A DNA stretch of 17,424 nt from Bacteroidetes bacterium UBA2364 (lineage in GTDB: Bacteria; Bacteroidota; Rhodothermia; Rhodothermales; UBA2364). The stretch's first letter is position 1, and each line of letters opens with the position of its first letter. The position numbers and the translations under genes were made by a program. Under the pieces are notes generated by a model, which was not told the DNA's origin, made no database searches, and worked only from the letters and a program-made list of their open reading frames with translations. Where the stretch lies: positions 1 through 17,424 of the forward strand of contig DDTM01000092.1 of the NCBI GenBank assembly GCA_002344075.1, read 5' to 3'. Shown in pieces: positions 6,808-13,956 of the stretch.

Positions 6808-7194
6808 ATGCCACGCACGACTAACAAACAAAATAAACTCCACGTCAAAAAAGGGGATATGGTGGCCTTAACAAAAGCCATCACCTCTGCACAGTCGTTG
6901 GAAATGGATCGTCCGAAAGGATATACCGGCCGGGTACTTCGGGTTTTTCCAGCCAAGCAAATGGTTTTGGTGGAAGGGGTAAATGTACGCTTGCGCCACA
7001 CAAAACCCAATAAAGACTATCCTAACGGTGGCATTATCCAGCGCGAAATGCCGATTCATGCTTCCAATGTATTGCCATTAGACAATAATGGTGCACCGAC
7101 ACGTGTTGGACGCAAGTATGTAACGGATGCCAATACCGGTAAGGGGCGTTGGATACGCTTTGCGAAAACTACCGGACAAGAATTGGACAAATAA
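6808..7194 (+). CDS. rplX: 50S ribosomal protein L24 (uL24), long form
   Basis: Assembly initiator protein with a KOW/SH3-like fold near the tunnel exit. The 128-aa product starts MPRTTNKQNKLHVKKGDMV and has the core GRVLRVFPAKQMVLVEGVNVRLRH and the NKDYPNGGIIQREMPIHASNV segment. Most bacterial L24 proteins are about 100-110 aa. The extra length here comes partly from residues about 22-36 (KAITSAQSLEMDRP), placed where the short glycine-lysine KOW loop normally lies, and partly from the C-terminal end. The frame is intact and the flanks are typical, so this looks like a lineage variant and not an error. It lies 54 nt after rplN. Confidence 0.96.
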   Translation: MPRTTNKQNKLHVKKGDMVALTKAITSAQSLEMDRPKGYTGRVLRVFPAKQMVLVEGVNVRLRHTKPNKDYPNGGIIQREMPIHASNVLPLDNNGAPTRVGRKYVTDANTGKGRWIRFAKTTGQELDK

Positions 7195-7279
7195 GATTAT
7201 ATGGGTCGTAAGCCCGTTTATCTACTCACGCGGGATACGTGAAAGCCAAATGCCTACACGCCCCACATACATTAATGCC

Positions 7280-7840
7280 ATGAGCTATACAGCACGCTTA
7301 AGAGCAAAATACTTAAATGAAGTTGTTCCGGCCCTCGTAAAGCAGTTCGGATACAAAAATATCATGGAAGTTCCTAAACTTGTTAAGATTAGTGTTAACA
7401 AAGGCTTGGGAGATGCCAACCAGAATAAAAAGCTTCTGGATGATACGGTAGAAGAGCTTCGTAAGATCACCGGCCAGCACCCGGTCGTGTCGAAGGCCAA
7501 AAAGTCTATCTCCAATTTTAAATTACGTGAAGGGATGCCTGTTGGGGTATTTGTGACGCTTCGTGGAGATACCATGTACGAATTTCTTGATCGGTTTATA
7601 ACCCTTGCTCTTCCTCGCGAACGGGACTTTAAAGGGGTATCAGACAAGAGCTTTGACGGGCGTGGGAATTACACGCTTGGATTAAAAGAACAAATCATCT
7701 TTCCGGAGATTGATATAGATAAGGTGGAACGCATTGGGGGGATGGATATTTCTTTTGTCACGACAGCCAAGACAGATGCCGAAGCATATGCGCTGTTAAA
7801 AGAAATGGGCATTCCGTTTGTTCGTCGAGACCAAAAATAA
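7280..7840 (+). CDS. rplE: 50S ribosomal protein L5 (uL5)
   Basis: Central-protuberance protein that binds 5S rRNA and contacts P-site tRNA. From the ATG at 7280 the product is 186 aa and begins MSYTARLRAKYLNEVVPAL, as L5 does. The family motifs PKLVKISVNKGLG, TGQHPVVSKAKKSISNFKLREGMPVG, and FDGRGNYTLGLKEQIIFPEI follow, and the end is FVTTAKTDAEAYALLKEMGIPF. An ATG at 7250 would add ten residues, and the open frame goes back to 7127 inside rplX; neither extension resembles L5. The spacer to rpsN has a long-range pairing. Confidence 0.97.
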   Translation: MSYTARLRAKYLNEVVPALVKQFGYKNIMEVPKLVKISVNKGLGDANQNKKLLDDTVEELRKITGQHPVVSKAKKSISNFKLREGMPVGVFVTLRGDTMYEFLDRFITLALPRERDFKGVSDKSFDGRGNYTLGLKEQIIFPEIDIDKVERIGGMDISFVTTAKTDAEAYALLKEMGIPFVRRDQK

Positions 7841-7845
7841 CAAAC

Positions 7846-7903
7846 GTTCAAGTTCATGGGTGTAGTTTTGTTGACTGATACCCCGAGCCTCAAACCTTTG
7901 AAC
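7846..7903 (+). promoter_or_regulatory. Long-range pairing in the rpsN leader
   Basis: GTTCAAG (7846-7852) pairs with TTTGAAC (7897-7903) with one G-U pair, enclosing a smaller GGGT/ACCC pairing. It begins 5 nt after the rplE stop and ends 17 nt before rpsN. It is a weak structure and could be chance. Confidence 0.22.
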
Positions 7904-7920
7904 AACAGATAAATAAACAA

Positions 7921-8226
7921 ATGGCTAAGAAAAGCTGGATTGCCCGCCAAAAACTCCGTCAGGTAACCGTTGAAAAACACGCAGAAAAGCGGGCCGCGTT
8001 AAAAGCGATTATTGTAGATGTAAATGCCTCGGACGAAGCAAAGTATGAGGCGTCTGTTAAACTCCAAAAAATGCCGCGAAACAGCAGTGCTACCCGTTTG
8101 CGTAATCGTTGCGCAGTCAGCGGGCGTCCTCGTGGCTATATGCGAAAATTTGGGGTGTCTCGCATTGCATTCCGAGATATGGCCCTTGCGGGTAAAATTC
8201 CGGGTGTTCGAAAGGCAAGCTGGTAA
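7921..8226 (+). CDS. rpsN: 30S ribosomal protein S14 (uS14), zinc-free long form
   Basis: Protein of the 30S head needed for late assembly. The 101-aa length and the core MPRNSSATRLRNRCAVSGRPRGYMRKFGVSRIAF identify the long S14 type. The C-terminal end is GKIPGVRKASW, as expected. The short S14 type has a CxxC...CxxC zinc knuckle; here there is a single cysteine, so no zinc site can form. The ATG at 7921 follows an A-rich stretch without a strong Shine-Dalgarno. It is the correct place for rpsN between rplE and rpsH. Confidence 0.98.
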   Translation: MAKKSWIARQKLRQVTVEKHAEKRAALKAIIVDVNASDEAKYEASVKLQKMPRNSSATRLRNRCAVSGRPRGYMRKFGVSRIAFRDMALAGKIPGVRKASW

Positions 8227-8238
8227 GTGCATATACTG

Positions 8239-8285
8239 ACAACCTCTATAATCTGAAAAATTCTTAGACAGATTATAGAGGTTGT
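8239..8285 (+). promoter_or_regulatory. Perfect 17-bp hairpin between rpsN and rpsH
   Basis: Bases 8239-8255 (ACAACCTCTATAATCTG) pair perfectly with 8269-8285 across a 13-nt loop. This is the longest perfect palindrome seen in the window. No T-run follows, and the next bases include TAATCAAG twice (8288-8295 and 8297-8304). It starts 12 nt after the rpsN stop and ends 35 nt before the rpsH ATG. It could be an RNase III-type processing site, an mRNA stabiliser, a binding site for a regulatory r-protein, or a relic of a small repeat element. The structure is certain; the role is not. Confidence 0.6.
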
Positions 8286-8320
8286 AATAATCAAGTTAAT
8301 CAAGATAATTCTATAAAAAA

Positions 8321-8719
8321 ATGAGTGCAATTACAGATCCTGTAGCCGATTATCTGACCCGGATTCGGAATGCGCAAAAAGCTCGGCACCAATACACGGA
8401 TATTCCGGCTTCTAAGCTTAAACGCGCCATGACCCAAATCCTTTTGGATAAAGGTTTTGTAGCCAAGTACATTGATATCGAAGACGGTAAGCAAGGCCTG
8501 ATTCGGGTATATTTGAAGTACAACAAAAATGTCCCCGTTATTCAAAGTCTCGAACGGGTTTCGAAGCCTGGTCATCGCCAGTTTGTGGGTGCCGACAACC
8601 TCCCGAAGGTCCGAAATGGCCTGGGAATCGCCATTCTTTCCACATCAAGTGGTGTTATGACGGATAAAGAAGCGCGTGATGCAGGGGTTGGTGGGGAAGT
8701 ACTGGCCTATATCTATTAA
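8321..8719 (+). CDS. rpsH: 30S ribosomal protein S8 (uS8)
   Basis: Primary 16S rRNA-binding protein of the 30S platform. In E. coli it also represses the spc operon by binding a site in rplE mRNA. The 132-aa product starts with ITDPVADYLTRIRNAQ, and the C-terminal domain has GLGIAILSTSSGVMTDKEARDAGVGGEVLAYIY, the standard ending. The ATG follows a run of seven A residues with no Shine-Dalgarno. The perfect hairpin just upstream makes this leader the most suspicious candidate for autoregulation in the window, but S8 binding is not shown by the sequence. Confidence 0.98.
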   Translation: MSAITDPVADYLTRIRNAQKARHQYTDIPASKLKRAMTQILLDKGFVAKYIDIEDGKQGLIRVYLKYNKNVPVIQSLERVSKPGHRQFVGADNLPKVRNGLGIAILSTSSGVMTDKEARDAGVGGEVLAYIY

Positions 8720-8741
8720 TTGTACTGGCCAGACTATTTTC

Positions 8742-8808
8742 GTGCAGAATAAAATTTTGCACTTTAAAGTGTTCAATCGTGAAACTATTCCGGTCTATGC
8801 CGCCGGAA
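8742..8808 (+). promoter_or_regulatory. Cluster of three palindromes in the rplF leader
   Basis: GTGCAGAAT (8742-8750) pairs with ATTTTGCAC (8754-8762) around a 3-nt loop with one G-U pair. Overlapping it is the 12-nt self-complementary CACTTTAAAGTG (8760-8771). Then TTCCGG (8788-8793) pairs with CCGGAA (8803-8808). All lie in the 105-nt spacer between rpsH and rplF. The role is unknown; the first hairpin could act as a 3'-end or processing element. Confidence 0.4.
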
Positions 8809-8824
8809 ATAAACCGACAAAGAA

Positions 8825-9391
8825 ATGTCTCGTATTGGCAAAATGCCGGTCAAACTTGAAAAAGGAGTCTCTGTAAACGTTGGTTCAGGAAACCTTGTTA
8901 CAGTTAAAGGACCCAAAGGGGAACTTACCCTTCAGGTAGATCCGGATATCACAATATCTCAGGAAGACGGAACCATTCATGTTTCGCGTCCTACCGACCA
9001 AAATCGCCACCGGGCCATGCACGGCTTGTATCGTTCATTAATAACCAATATGGTAACTGGTGTCACGAAAGGATACCAAATCCAATTGGAAATTATCGGT
9101 GTTGGTTTCCGTGCACAGATCATCTCCGGAAATATTCTGGAAATTGCCTTGGGTTATTCCCATCCAATTTATTTTGTCCCTCCAGCAGGAATTAGTGTGT
9201 CTGCAGAGCAAGCGCGTGGTCAGAACCCAATAATGACCATAGATGGGATTGACAAACAACTGGTAGGACAAGTTGCGGCAAAGCTCCGCGCCCTTCGTCC
9301 ACCAGAGCCTTATAAGGGCAAGGGAGTCCGCTATCGTGGAGAAGAAGTGCGTCGTAAAGCGGGTAAGACGGGTGGTAAAGGTAAAAAATAA
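8825..9391 (+). CDS. rplF: 50S ribosomal protein L6 (uL6)
   Basis: Large-subunit protein beside the sarcin-ricin loop and factor-binding site, built of two repeated domains. The 188-aa product begins MSRIGKMPVKLEKGV and has VKGPKGEL in the first domain. The middle has GVTKGYQIQLEIIGVGFRAQ and LGYSHP. The second domain has GIDKQLVGQVAAKLRALRPPEPYKGKGVRYRGE, the diagnostic C-terminal motif, followed by a basic glycine-lysine tail. The ATG at 8825 gives the standard start; the preceding bases (ACAAAGAA) carry no clear Shine-Dalgarno. Confidence 0.98.
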   Translation: MSRIGKMPVKLEKGVSVNVGSGNLVTVKGPKGELTLQVDPDITISQEDGTIHVSRPTDQNRHRAMHGLYRSLITNMVTGVTKGYQIQLEIIGVGFRAQIISGNILEIALGYSHPIYFVPPAGISVSAEQARGQNPIMTIDGIDKQLVGQVAAKLRALRPPEPYKGKGVRYRGEEVRRKAGKTGGKGKK

Positions 9392-9471
9392 CCTGTTCTA
9401 TACATCATATTTCATTGAGTTGAACATAAGGCCGGAGGGTCGGAAATCTTCTGGCGTAGCATCCAAAACCA

Positions 9472-9837
9472 ATGGCAATCAAGAAAACAAAAAACAGAAA
9501 AGTTACTCGGCGGCAAAGAATTCGTCGAAGCATTCGCAGCAAGATAAGTGGAACGGCAACACGTCCTCGTTTGGCGGTATTTCGTTCCAATGCACATATC
9601 TATGCCCAGTTAATTGACGACCATACCGGCCACACTCTTGTCGCTGCTTCTACGGTTCAGGATAAAGGCATAACGGGGACTGGCTCGGAACAGGCCAAGT
9701 CGGTAGGGTTGGCACTGGCTGGAAAAGCCAAAGAATCCGGCATCGAGACGTGTGTCTTCGATCGGGCGGGTTTTCCATATCATGGCCGGGTAAAAGCACT
9801 CGCCGATGGCGCCCGCGAAGGCGGCCTTAACTTCTGA
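9472..9837 (+). CDS. rplR: 50S ribosomal protein L18 (uL18)
   Basis: 5S rRNA-binding protein of the central protuberance, partner of L5. The 121-aa product has a basic N-terminal arm (KKTKNRKVTRRQRIRRSIR), then SGTATRPRLAVFRSNAHIYAQLIDD, VAASTVQ, and the end VFDRAGFPYHGRVKALADGAREGGLNF, which is nearly invariant in the family. The ATG at 9472 fits. An 80-nt spacer follows rplF and shows no convincing structure; rpsE begins 26 nt downstream. Confidence 0.98.
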   Translation: MAIKKTKNRKVTRRQRIRRSIRSKISGTATRPRLAVFRSNAHIYAQLIDDHTGHTLVAASTVQDKGITGTGSEQAKSVGLALAGKAKESGIETCVFDRAGFPYHGRVKALADGAREGGLNF

Positions 9838-9863
9838 TGTTCACATTCCAATATTGAATAGAA

Positions 9864-10394
9864 ATGGCAAAGGAAAGAAAAAATCGAAAGCAAGAGCGTG
9901 CAAACGACGAGCAATCTCAGTTCATCGAAAAGCTCATTGCTGTAAACCGTACCGCAAAGGTGGTCAAAGGGGGGCGCCGCTTCTCTTTTAGTGCAGTTGT
10001 GGTGGTAGGAGATGGAAAAGGGATGATCGGTCGTGGATTGGGAAAAGCGGGCGAGGTGAGTGATGCCATCGCCAAAGCAACCGAGGCTGCGAAGAAAAAC
10101 ATGATCAAAATCCCACTCCAAAATGGAACCATCCCACATGCAATTACAGGCCGTGCGGATGCTGGTAAGGTGTTTCTAAAACAAGCGGCACCGGGAACGG
10201 GGGTAATTGCTGGTAGTGCAGTGCGTGCGGTATTGGAATGCGCGGGGGTAGAAAATGTGTTGTCGAAATCCATCGGCTCGTCTAATCCGCACAATTTAGT
10301 CTCGGCCACCTTCGATGCCCTTACCCGCCTCGAAGACCCATTGGCCGTAGCCCGTCGTCGTGGAATTTCGCTCAAAAAAGTTTTTAACGGTTAA
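9864..10394 (+). CDS. rpsE: 30S ribosomal protein S5 (uS5)
   Basis: Protein at the mRNA entry channel that affects decoding accuracy. The 176-aa product has a dsRBD-like N domain at about residues 16-80 with VVKGGRRFSFSAVVVVGDGKG and GRGLGKAGEVSDAI. The C-terminal domain has PGTGVIAGSAVRAVLECAGV (residues 110-129) and SIGSSNPHNLVSATFDAL. The ATG at 9864 gives MAKERKNRKQ, a plausible basic start; no Shine-Dalgarno is seen. It is followed by rpmD after 59 nt. Confidence 0.98.
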   Translation: MAKERKNRKQERANDEQSQFIEKLIAVNRTAKVVKGGRRFSFSAVVVVGDGKGMIGRGLGKAGEVSDAIAKATEAAKKNMIKIPLQNGTIPHAITGRADAGKVFLKQAAPGTGVIAGSAVRAVLECAGVENVLSKSIGSSNPHNLVSATFDALTRLEDPLAVARRRGISLKKVFNG

Positions 10395-10453
10395 GGCTGG
10401 ATGTCTGAAAAGACCAAGTTGAACACCAATAATGCTTTGAACACATTAAGATC

Positions 10454-10633
10454 ATGGCTCAAGTAAAAATTACCAAAATCCGGAGTGTCATTAAACGCCC
10501 CAAAAATCAAAAGTTGACAATGGAAGCCTTGGGTCTCCGGAAAATGGGATCTACCATTACTGTGGAACATACACCACAAATACAGGGAATGATAACCGTC
10601 GTTCGCCATTTGGTGAAGATTGAAGAAGTGTAA
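10454..10633 (+). CDS. rpmD: 50S ribosomal protein L30 (uL30)
   Basis: Small large-subunit protein of 59 aa. Translation gives MAQVKITKIRSVIKRPKNQK, then LTMEALGLRKMGSTITV and the end GMITVVRHLVKIEEV. The alternation ITKIRS...RPKNQKLTMEALGLRK is the L30 signature, and the position between rpsE and rplO is canonical. Its TAA is part of a local hairpin (TAAG 10631-10634 with CTTA 10653-10656, then TGTGT 10638-10642 with ACACA 10647-10651), which could cap the 3' end of the upstream message. The longest spacer in the window follows. Confidence 0.95.
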   Translation: MAQVKITKIRSVIKRPKNQKLTMEALGLRKMGSTITVEHTPQIQGMITVVRHLVKIEEV

Positions 10634-10700
10634 GACGTGTGTTTTTACACAGCTTACAATAAAAATTAGATAAAACTTCGTCTTGAAGACCCTATATTGA

Positions 10701-10728
10701 AAGGCTTTCTGCGATGTGCGAAAGCCTT
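10701..10728 (+). terminator. Terminator-like hairpin after rpmD
   Basis: AAGGCTTTC (10701-10709) pairs perfectly with GAAAGCCTT (10720-10728) around a 10-nt loop. The following bases are CCTTGTTG, a poor T-tract, so termination would be partial at best. A promoter-like motif begins 6 nt later, which supports a transcription boundary here, but an attenuator or processing hairpin is also possible. Confidence 0.4.
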
Positions 10729-10733
10729 CCTTG

Positions 10734-10763
10734 TTGCCCACCACGAGTGAGCGCCTACGTTTT
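10734..10763 (+). promoter_or_regulatory. Possible Bacteroidota-type promoter upstream of rplO
   Basis: TTG (10734-10736), a 19-nt spacer, then TACGTTTT (10756-10763) match the Bacteroidota housekeeping consensus TTTG-N19-TAnnTTTG except for the first base of the -33 box and the last base of the -7 box. Transcription would begin near 10770. A short hairpin, AGTCC (10773-10777) with GGACT (10782-10786), would lie at the start of the transcript, about 45 nt before rplO. The evidence is motif only. Confidence 0.4.
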
Positions 10764-10818
10764 TAACATGCGAGTCCGGCAGGACTGACTGTCCGGGCGA
10801 CTAAAGCCAATTGAAACC

Positions 10819-11295
10819 ATGAACCTGAGTAATCTACAACCCGCAGCGGGTTCTACACGCAATCGTAAACGTGTAGGACGTGGTCAAGGGTCTGGAACAG
10901 GGAAAACATCTGCCCGAGGGCACAATGGTGCCAAAAGCCGTTCCGGTGCTAAATTTCGCGCTTGGTTTGAAGGGGGGCAAATGCCACTCCAACGCCGTCT
11001 TCCAAAGTTCGGCTTTAAAAACCGTTTCCGCGTTTCGTATAATCCCATTAATCTGGCACGCCTTTCTCAGTTGATTGAGGAGGGACGTTTGAATCCGGTA
11101 GAACCTATTATACCGGAGACGTTTGTGTCATTGGGTCTGGCCAGTAAAGCCGACTTGATCAAGGTATTGGGCTCAGGCGAAATCTCTGTGGCGCTTAATG
11201 TGACTGCTCACGCCTTTAGTGAGTCTGCAAAAGCGAAAATTGAGGGTGCCGGAGGTTCGGCAACCGTTGCTGGACAAGGAATGGAAGTATCCTGA
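10819..11295 (+). CDS. rplO: 50S ribosomal protein L15 (uL15)
   Basis: Late-assembly protein that reaches deep into 23S rRNA with a long unstructured N-terminal arm. The 158-aa product starts MNLSNLQPAAGSTRNRKRVGRG and has GSGTGKTSARGHNGAKSRSG (residues 25-44), then FEGGQMPLQRRLPKFGF. The globular C-terminal part ends AFSESAKAKIEGAGGSA. The ATG at 10819 fits homologues. It is set apart from rpmD by 185 nt that include a terminator-like hairpin and a possible promoter. It precedes secY by 68 nt, which show only an AT-rich stretch. Confidence 0.98.
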   Translation: MNLSNLQPAAGSTRNRKRVGRGQGSGTGKTSARGHNGAKSRSGAKFRAWFEGGQMPLQRRLPKFGFKNRFRVSYNPINLARLSQLIEEGRLNPVEPIIPETFVSLGLASKADLIKVLGSGEISVALNVTAHAFSESAKAKIEGAGGSATVAGQGMEVS

Positions 11296-11363
11296 AGTGG
11301 TGTAATACATTCGGGACGCTTCTGCTTATAATAATTATCTTCTGACTTTCATTCTCTACCTAT

Positions 11364-12674
11364 ATGGCTGGTTTTGTTGATAGCTTGCGAAATATGTGGC
11401 GCATAGAAGAGTTGCGGAAACGCATTATCTATACGCTTTCCTTGCTTGCTGTATATCGGATCGGTACTTATGTTACCTTGCCAGGTGTTGACCCGACGCA
11501 GTTGATAGCCTCTCAAAACACCCCGAACAATATATTTGGTCTCATTGACCTTTTTGTGGGAGGGGCCTTTGCAAAGGCTGGGATTTTTGCACTGGGGATT
11601 ATGCCTTATATCACGGTTTCCATTATTGTGCAATTGATGGGTGCTGTGGTGCCCTATTTCCAAAAGTTACAACGCGAGGGCGAAGATGGAAGGCGTAAAA
11701 TTAACCAGTTGACCCGTCAGGGCACGGTATTGATTACAGCCTTTCAGGCATATGGCTATGCGATCCAGTTGCTGGGGACGGCAAGCCAAGCCATTACGGT
11801 AAACCACCTGATGTTTTATATTTCAACTATTATTGTTTTGACGGCTGGAACCATCTTTGTGATGTGGCTTGGAGAGCGTATCACGGAGGCCGGAATTGGT
11901 AATGGGATTTCATTGATCATTACAATTGGGATTGTAGCGCGTTTGCCTCATAGCCTTTATAATGAGGCCACCGCCGGAGTAAATGGTAACTTGTTTATCT
12001 TCATTATTGAGATTCTGGTCTGGTTGCTGATTATTGCCGCAGTGGTTTGGGTTTCTCAGGGCGTTCGTCGTATTCCGGTACAATATGCGAAGCGTGTCGT
12101 AGGTCGTAAAGTTATGGGAGGCAGTACGCAATACCTGCCCATCAAGATCAATGCAGCTGGTGTAATGCCGATCATTTTTGCGCAATCCATCTTGTTTATC
12201 CCAACGACGATTGCACTATTCTTCCCAGATAGCCCGTTTTGGCAAAGTGTAGGCGCCATTTTTGGAGACTACACGGGATTCTGGCACGCACTGTTCTTCT
12301 TCATTCTGATTGTATTTTTCACCTACTTCTACACGGCCATTGCAGTGAATCCGAAGAGTATGGCAGATGATATGAAGCGGAATGGCGGTTTTATTCCGGG
12401 AATTCGTCCGGGTAAGCAAACCAGCGAGTTTGTAGACAATATCCTTACCCGCGTAACGCTTCCGGGTGCTATCTTTTTGGGTTTTGTGGCGATCCTGCCT
12501 ACCATCGCCACTGCTGTTGGTATTGATCAAGGCTGGGCTCAATTTTTTGGCGGGACAAGTTTGTTGATCATGGTTCAGGTAACCTTGGACACTCTCCAGC
12601 AAATAGAAAGCCATTTACTCATGCGACGCTACGATGGCTTCATGAAGAGTGGTCGGATGCGTGGTCGGATGTAA
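11364..12674 (+). CDS. secY: Preprotein translocase subunit SecY
   Basis: Channel subunit of the SecYEG translocon in the inner membrane, which passes unfolded proteins to the periplasm and inserts membrane proteins. The 436-aa product has ten predicted membrane segments, starting near residue 20. It has the plug region after TM1 with NIFGLIDLFVGGAF (56-69), YITVSIIVQLM in TM2, WLGERITEAGIGNGISLII around TM4-TM5 (168-186), the basic cytosolic loop RRIPVQYAKRVVG (235-247), and the C5 loop NGGFIPGIRPGKQT (340-353) that contacts SecA and the ribosome. The C-terminal tail is basic (MRGRM). Length and motifs are typical. A 6-bp hairpin (12675-12691) lies between it and map. Confidence 0.99.
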   Translation: MAGFVDSLRNMWRIEELRKRIIYTLSLLAVYRIGTYVTLPGVDPTQLIASQNTPNNIFGLIDLFVGGAFAKAGIFALGIMPYITVSIIVQLMGAVVPYFQKLQREGEDGRRKINQLTRQGTVLITAFQAYGYAIQLLGTASQAITVNHLMFYISTIIVLTAGTIFVMWLGERITEAGIGNGISLIITIGIVARLPHSLYNEATAGVNGNLFIFIIEILVWLLIIAAVVWVSQGVRRIPVQYAKRVVGRKVMGGSTQYLPIKINAAGVMPIIFAQSILFIPTTIALFFPDSPFWQSVGAIFGDYTGFWHALFFFILIVFFTYFYTAIAVNPKSMADDMKRNGGFIPGIRPGKQTSEFVDNILTRVTLPGAIFLGFVAILPTIATAVGIDQGWAQFFGGTSLLIMVQVTLDTLQQIESHLLMRRYDGFMKSGRMRGRM

Positions 12675-12708
12675 CGCAAATTAGGTTTGCGAAAAGAACG
12701 GATCGGTT

Positions 12709-13509
12709 ATGATACACCTAAAGCTTCCGAATGAAATTGCTAAACTTAGAAGCGCGGCCGAACTGGTTGGCAAAACGCTGGGCGAGATTGCCAAATACGT
12801 GAAGCCAGGGGTGACTACACTTGAGTTGGATGCAATCGCTGAAGACTATATCCGTACTCGGAATGGGCGCCCTGCTTTTAAAGGGTATCCAGGTTCGAGT
12901 CCAGAAAATCCTTTTCCAGGCACCCTCTGTTTATCTGTAAATGATGTGGTTGTGCATGGGATTCCGAATGAGTATGTGCTCCAAGAAGGAGACATTTTGT
13001 CTGTAGATTGTGGTGCAGAATTGGATGGTTTTTTTGGAGACTTCGCTTACACCTTTGCGATTGGCGAAATAACAGAGGATAAGCACGAACTCCTTAAAGT
13101 TACCGCTGCGTCATTATTCGAGGGAATAGACCGAGCGAGGGCCGGAAATCGAGTGGGAGATATCGGATACGCGGTTCAACATTACTGTGAAAGTCGTGGG
13201 TTTGGTGTGGTGAAAGAATTGGTAGGACACGGCGTAGGGCGAGCGTTGCACGAGGAACCCCAAGTGCCCAATCATGGGAAAAGGGGGGATGGGAAAAAAA
13301 TGAAAGAAGGCTTAACCATCTGCATTGAACCAATGATTAATGCAGGCATTGAGAAAGTTAAGTTTATGGAAGATGGCTGGACGGTAAAAACCGAAGATGG
13401 GAAAGCCTCGGCTCACTACGAACACATGGTTTGCATACGGCGAGGCGCGCCGGAAGTCATTAGTATGTGGGATTACATTGAAGAGGTGGTGGCCCCGCCT
13501 TATAAATAA
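12709..13509 (+). CDS. map: Type I methionine aminopeptidase
   Basis: Cytosolic metalloenzyme that removes the initiator methionine from nascent proteins once they are deformylated, when the second residue is small. The 266-aa product keeps all five metal ligands of the pita-bread fold: D100 (SVDCGAELDG), D111 (GDFAYTF), H174 (LVGHGVGRALHEEP), E207 (CIEPMI) and E238 (HYEHMV). Substrate-site histidines H83 (VVHGIP) and H181 are also present. Numbering is shifted by +3 from E. coli Map. No N-terminal zinc-finger or SH3-binding extension is seen. It lies 34 nt after secY and 22 nt before infA, its usual place when adk is absent. Confidence 0.98.
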   Translation: MIHLKLPNEIAKLRSAAELVGKTLGEIAKYVKPGVTTLELDAIAEDYIRTRNGRPAFKGYPGSSPENPFPGTLCLSVNDVVVHGIPNEYVLQEGDILSVDCGAELDGFFGDFAYTFAIGEITEDKHELLKVTAASLFEGIDRARAGNRVGDIGYAVQHYCESRGFGVVKELVGHGVGRALHEEPQVPNHGKRGDGKKMKEGLTICIEPMINAGIEKVKFMEDGWTVKTEDGKASAHYEHMVCIRRGAPEVISMWDYIEEVVAPPYK

Positions 13510-13517
13510 ACACCAGA

Positions 13518-13524
13518 AGAGGTG
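13518..13524 (+). promoter_or_regulatory. Shine-Dalgarno site of infA
   Basis: AGAGGTG lies 7 nt before the ATG at 13532. It confirms that start over the upstream open frame, which begins inside map. Confidence 0.65.
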
Positions 13525-13531
13525 CACTAAA

Positions 13532-13750
13532 ATGGCCAAGCAAAATGCAATCAAGCAAGATGGCTCTGTGGTAGAAGCCCTACCAAATGCCCAATTTAGG
13601 GTTCGTCTGGAAAATGGCCACGAAATCTTAGGCCTACTTTCCGGAAAAATGCGGATGCACTTTATTAAAATCCTGCCTGGGGATCGAGTAACGGTCGAAC
13701 TTTCGCCGTATGACTTGAGCAAAGGCCGGATTGTGTATCGTTACAAATAA
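13532..13750 (+). CDS. infA: Translation initiation factor IF-1
   Basis: OB-fold factor that occupies the A site during initiation together with IF-2 and IF-3. The 72-aa product is exactly the usual length. It has GSVVEALPNAQFRVRLENGHEILG, then SGKMRMHFIKILPGDRVTVELSPYDLSKGRIVYRYK, which is the family end. The ATG at 13532 with an AGAGGTG site is clear, whereas the frame open from 13397 overlaps map. The expected place between map and rpmJ is kept. The 74-nt spacer to rpmJ has only a TTGGC/GCCAA pairing. Confidence 0.98.
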   Translation: MAKQNAIKQDGSVVEALPNAQFRVRLENGHEILGLLSGKMRMHFIKILPGDRVTVELSPYDLSKGRIVYRYK

Positions 13751-13824
13751 ATTGAAAGGACGGATTTGGCTTTTTCTATGGCCAATTTCGATAGTTTCCC
13801 GTAAGACATAATTGTATCAAAACA

Positions 13825-13941
13825 ATGAAAGTACGAGCAAGCGTAAAAAAGCGTTCTTCAGACGACAAAATTGTTCGTCGTAAGGGCCGTGTTTACATCA
13901 TTAACAAGAAGAACCCGAAGCACAAACAGCGTCAGGGATAA
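13825..13941 (+). CDS. rpmJ: 50S ribosomal protein L36 (bL36), zinc-free
   Basis: Very small protein of 38 aa at the base of the L7/L12 stalk region. Translation gives MKVRASVKKRSSDDKIVRRK followed by GRVYIINKKNPKHKQRQG, unmistakably L36. The zinc-binding form has C-x2-C-x12-C and a later His (positions 11, 14, 27 and 33). Here positions 11, 14 and 27 are S, D and N, and only H33 remains, so no zinc ribbon can form. Bacteroidota L36 proteins commonly lack some of these cysteines. The gene is followed after 15 nt by rpsM. Confidence 0.97.
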   Translation: MKVRASVKKRSSDDKIVRRKGRVYIINKKNPKHKQRQG

Positions 13942-13956
13942 AAAGCCAGAACGGAT

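Noticed and set aside
6530..6871. 113-codon + strand frame overlapping rplN and rplX
   Set aside because: Out-of-frame shadow of rplN; the composition is not protein-like.
7127..7279. N-terminal extension of L5 overlapping rplX
   Set aside because: The overlap with rplX is large and homologues begin at MSYT near 7280.
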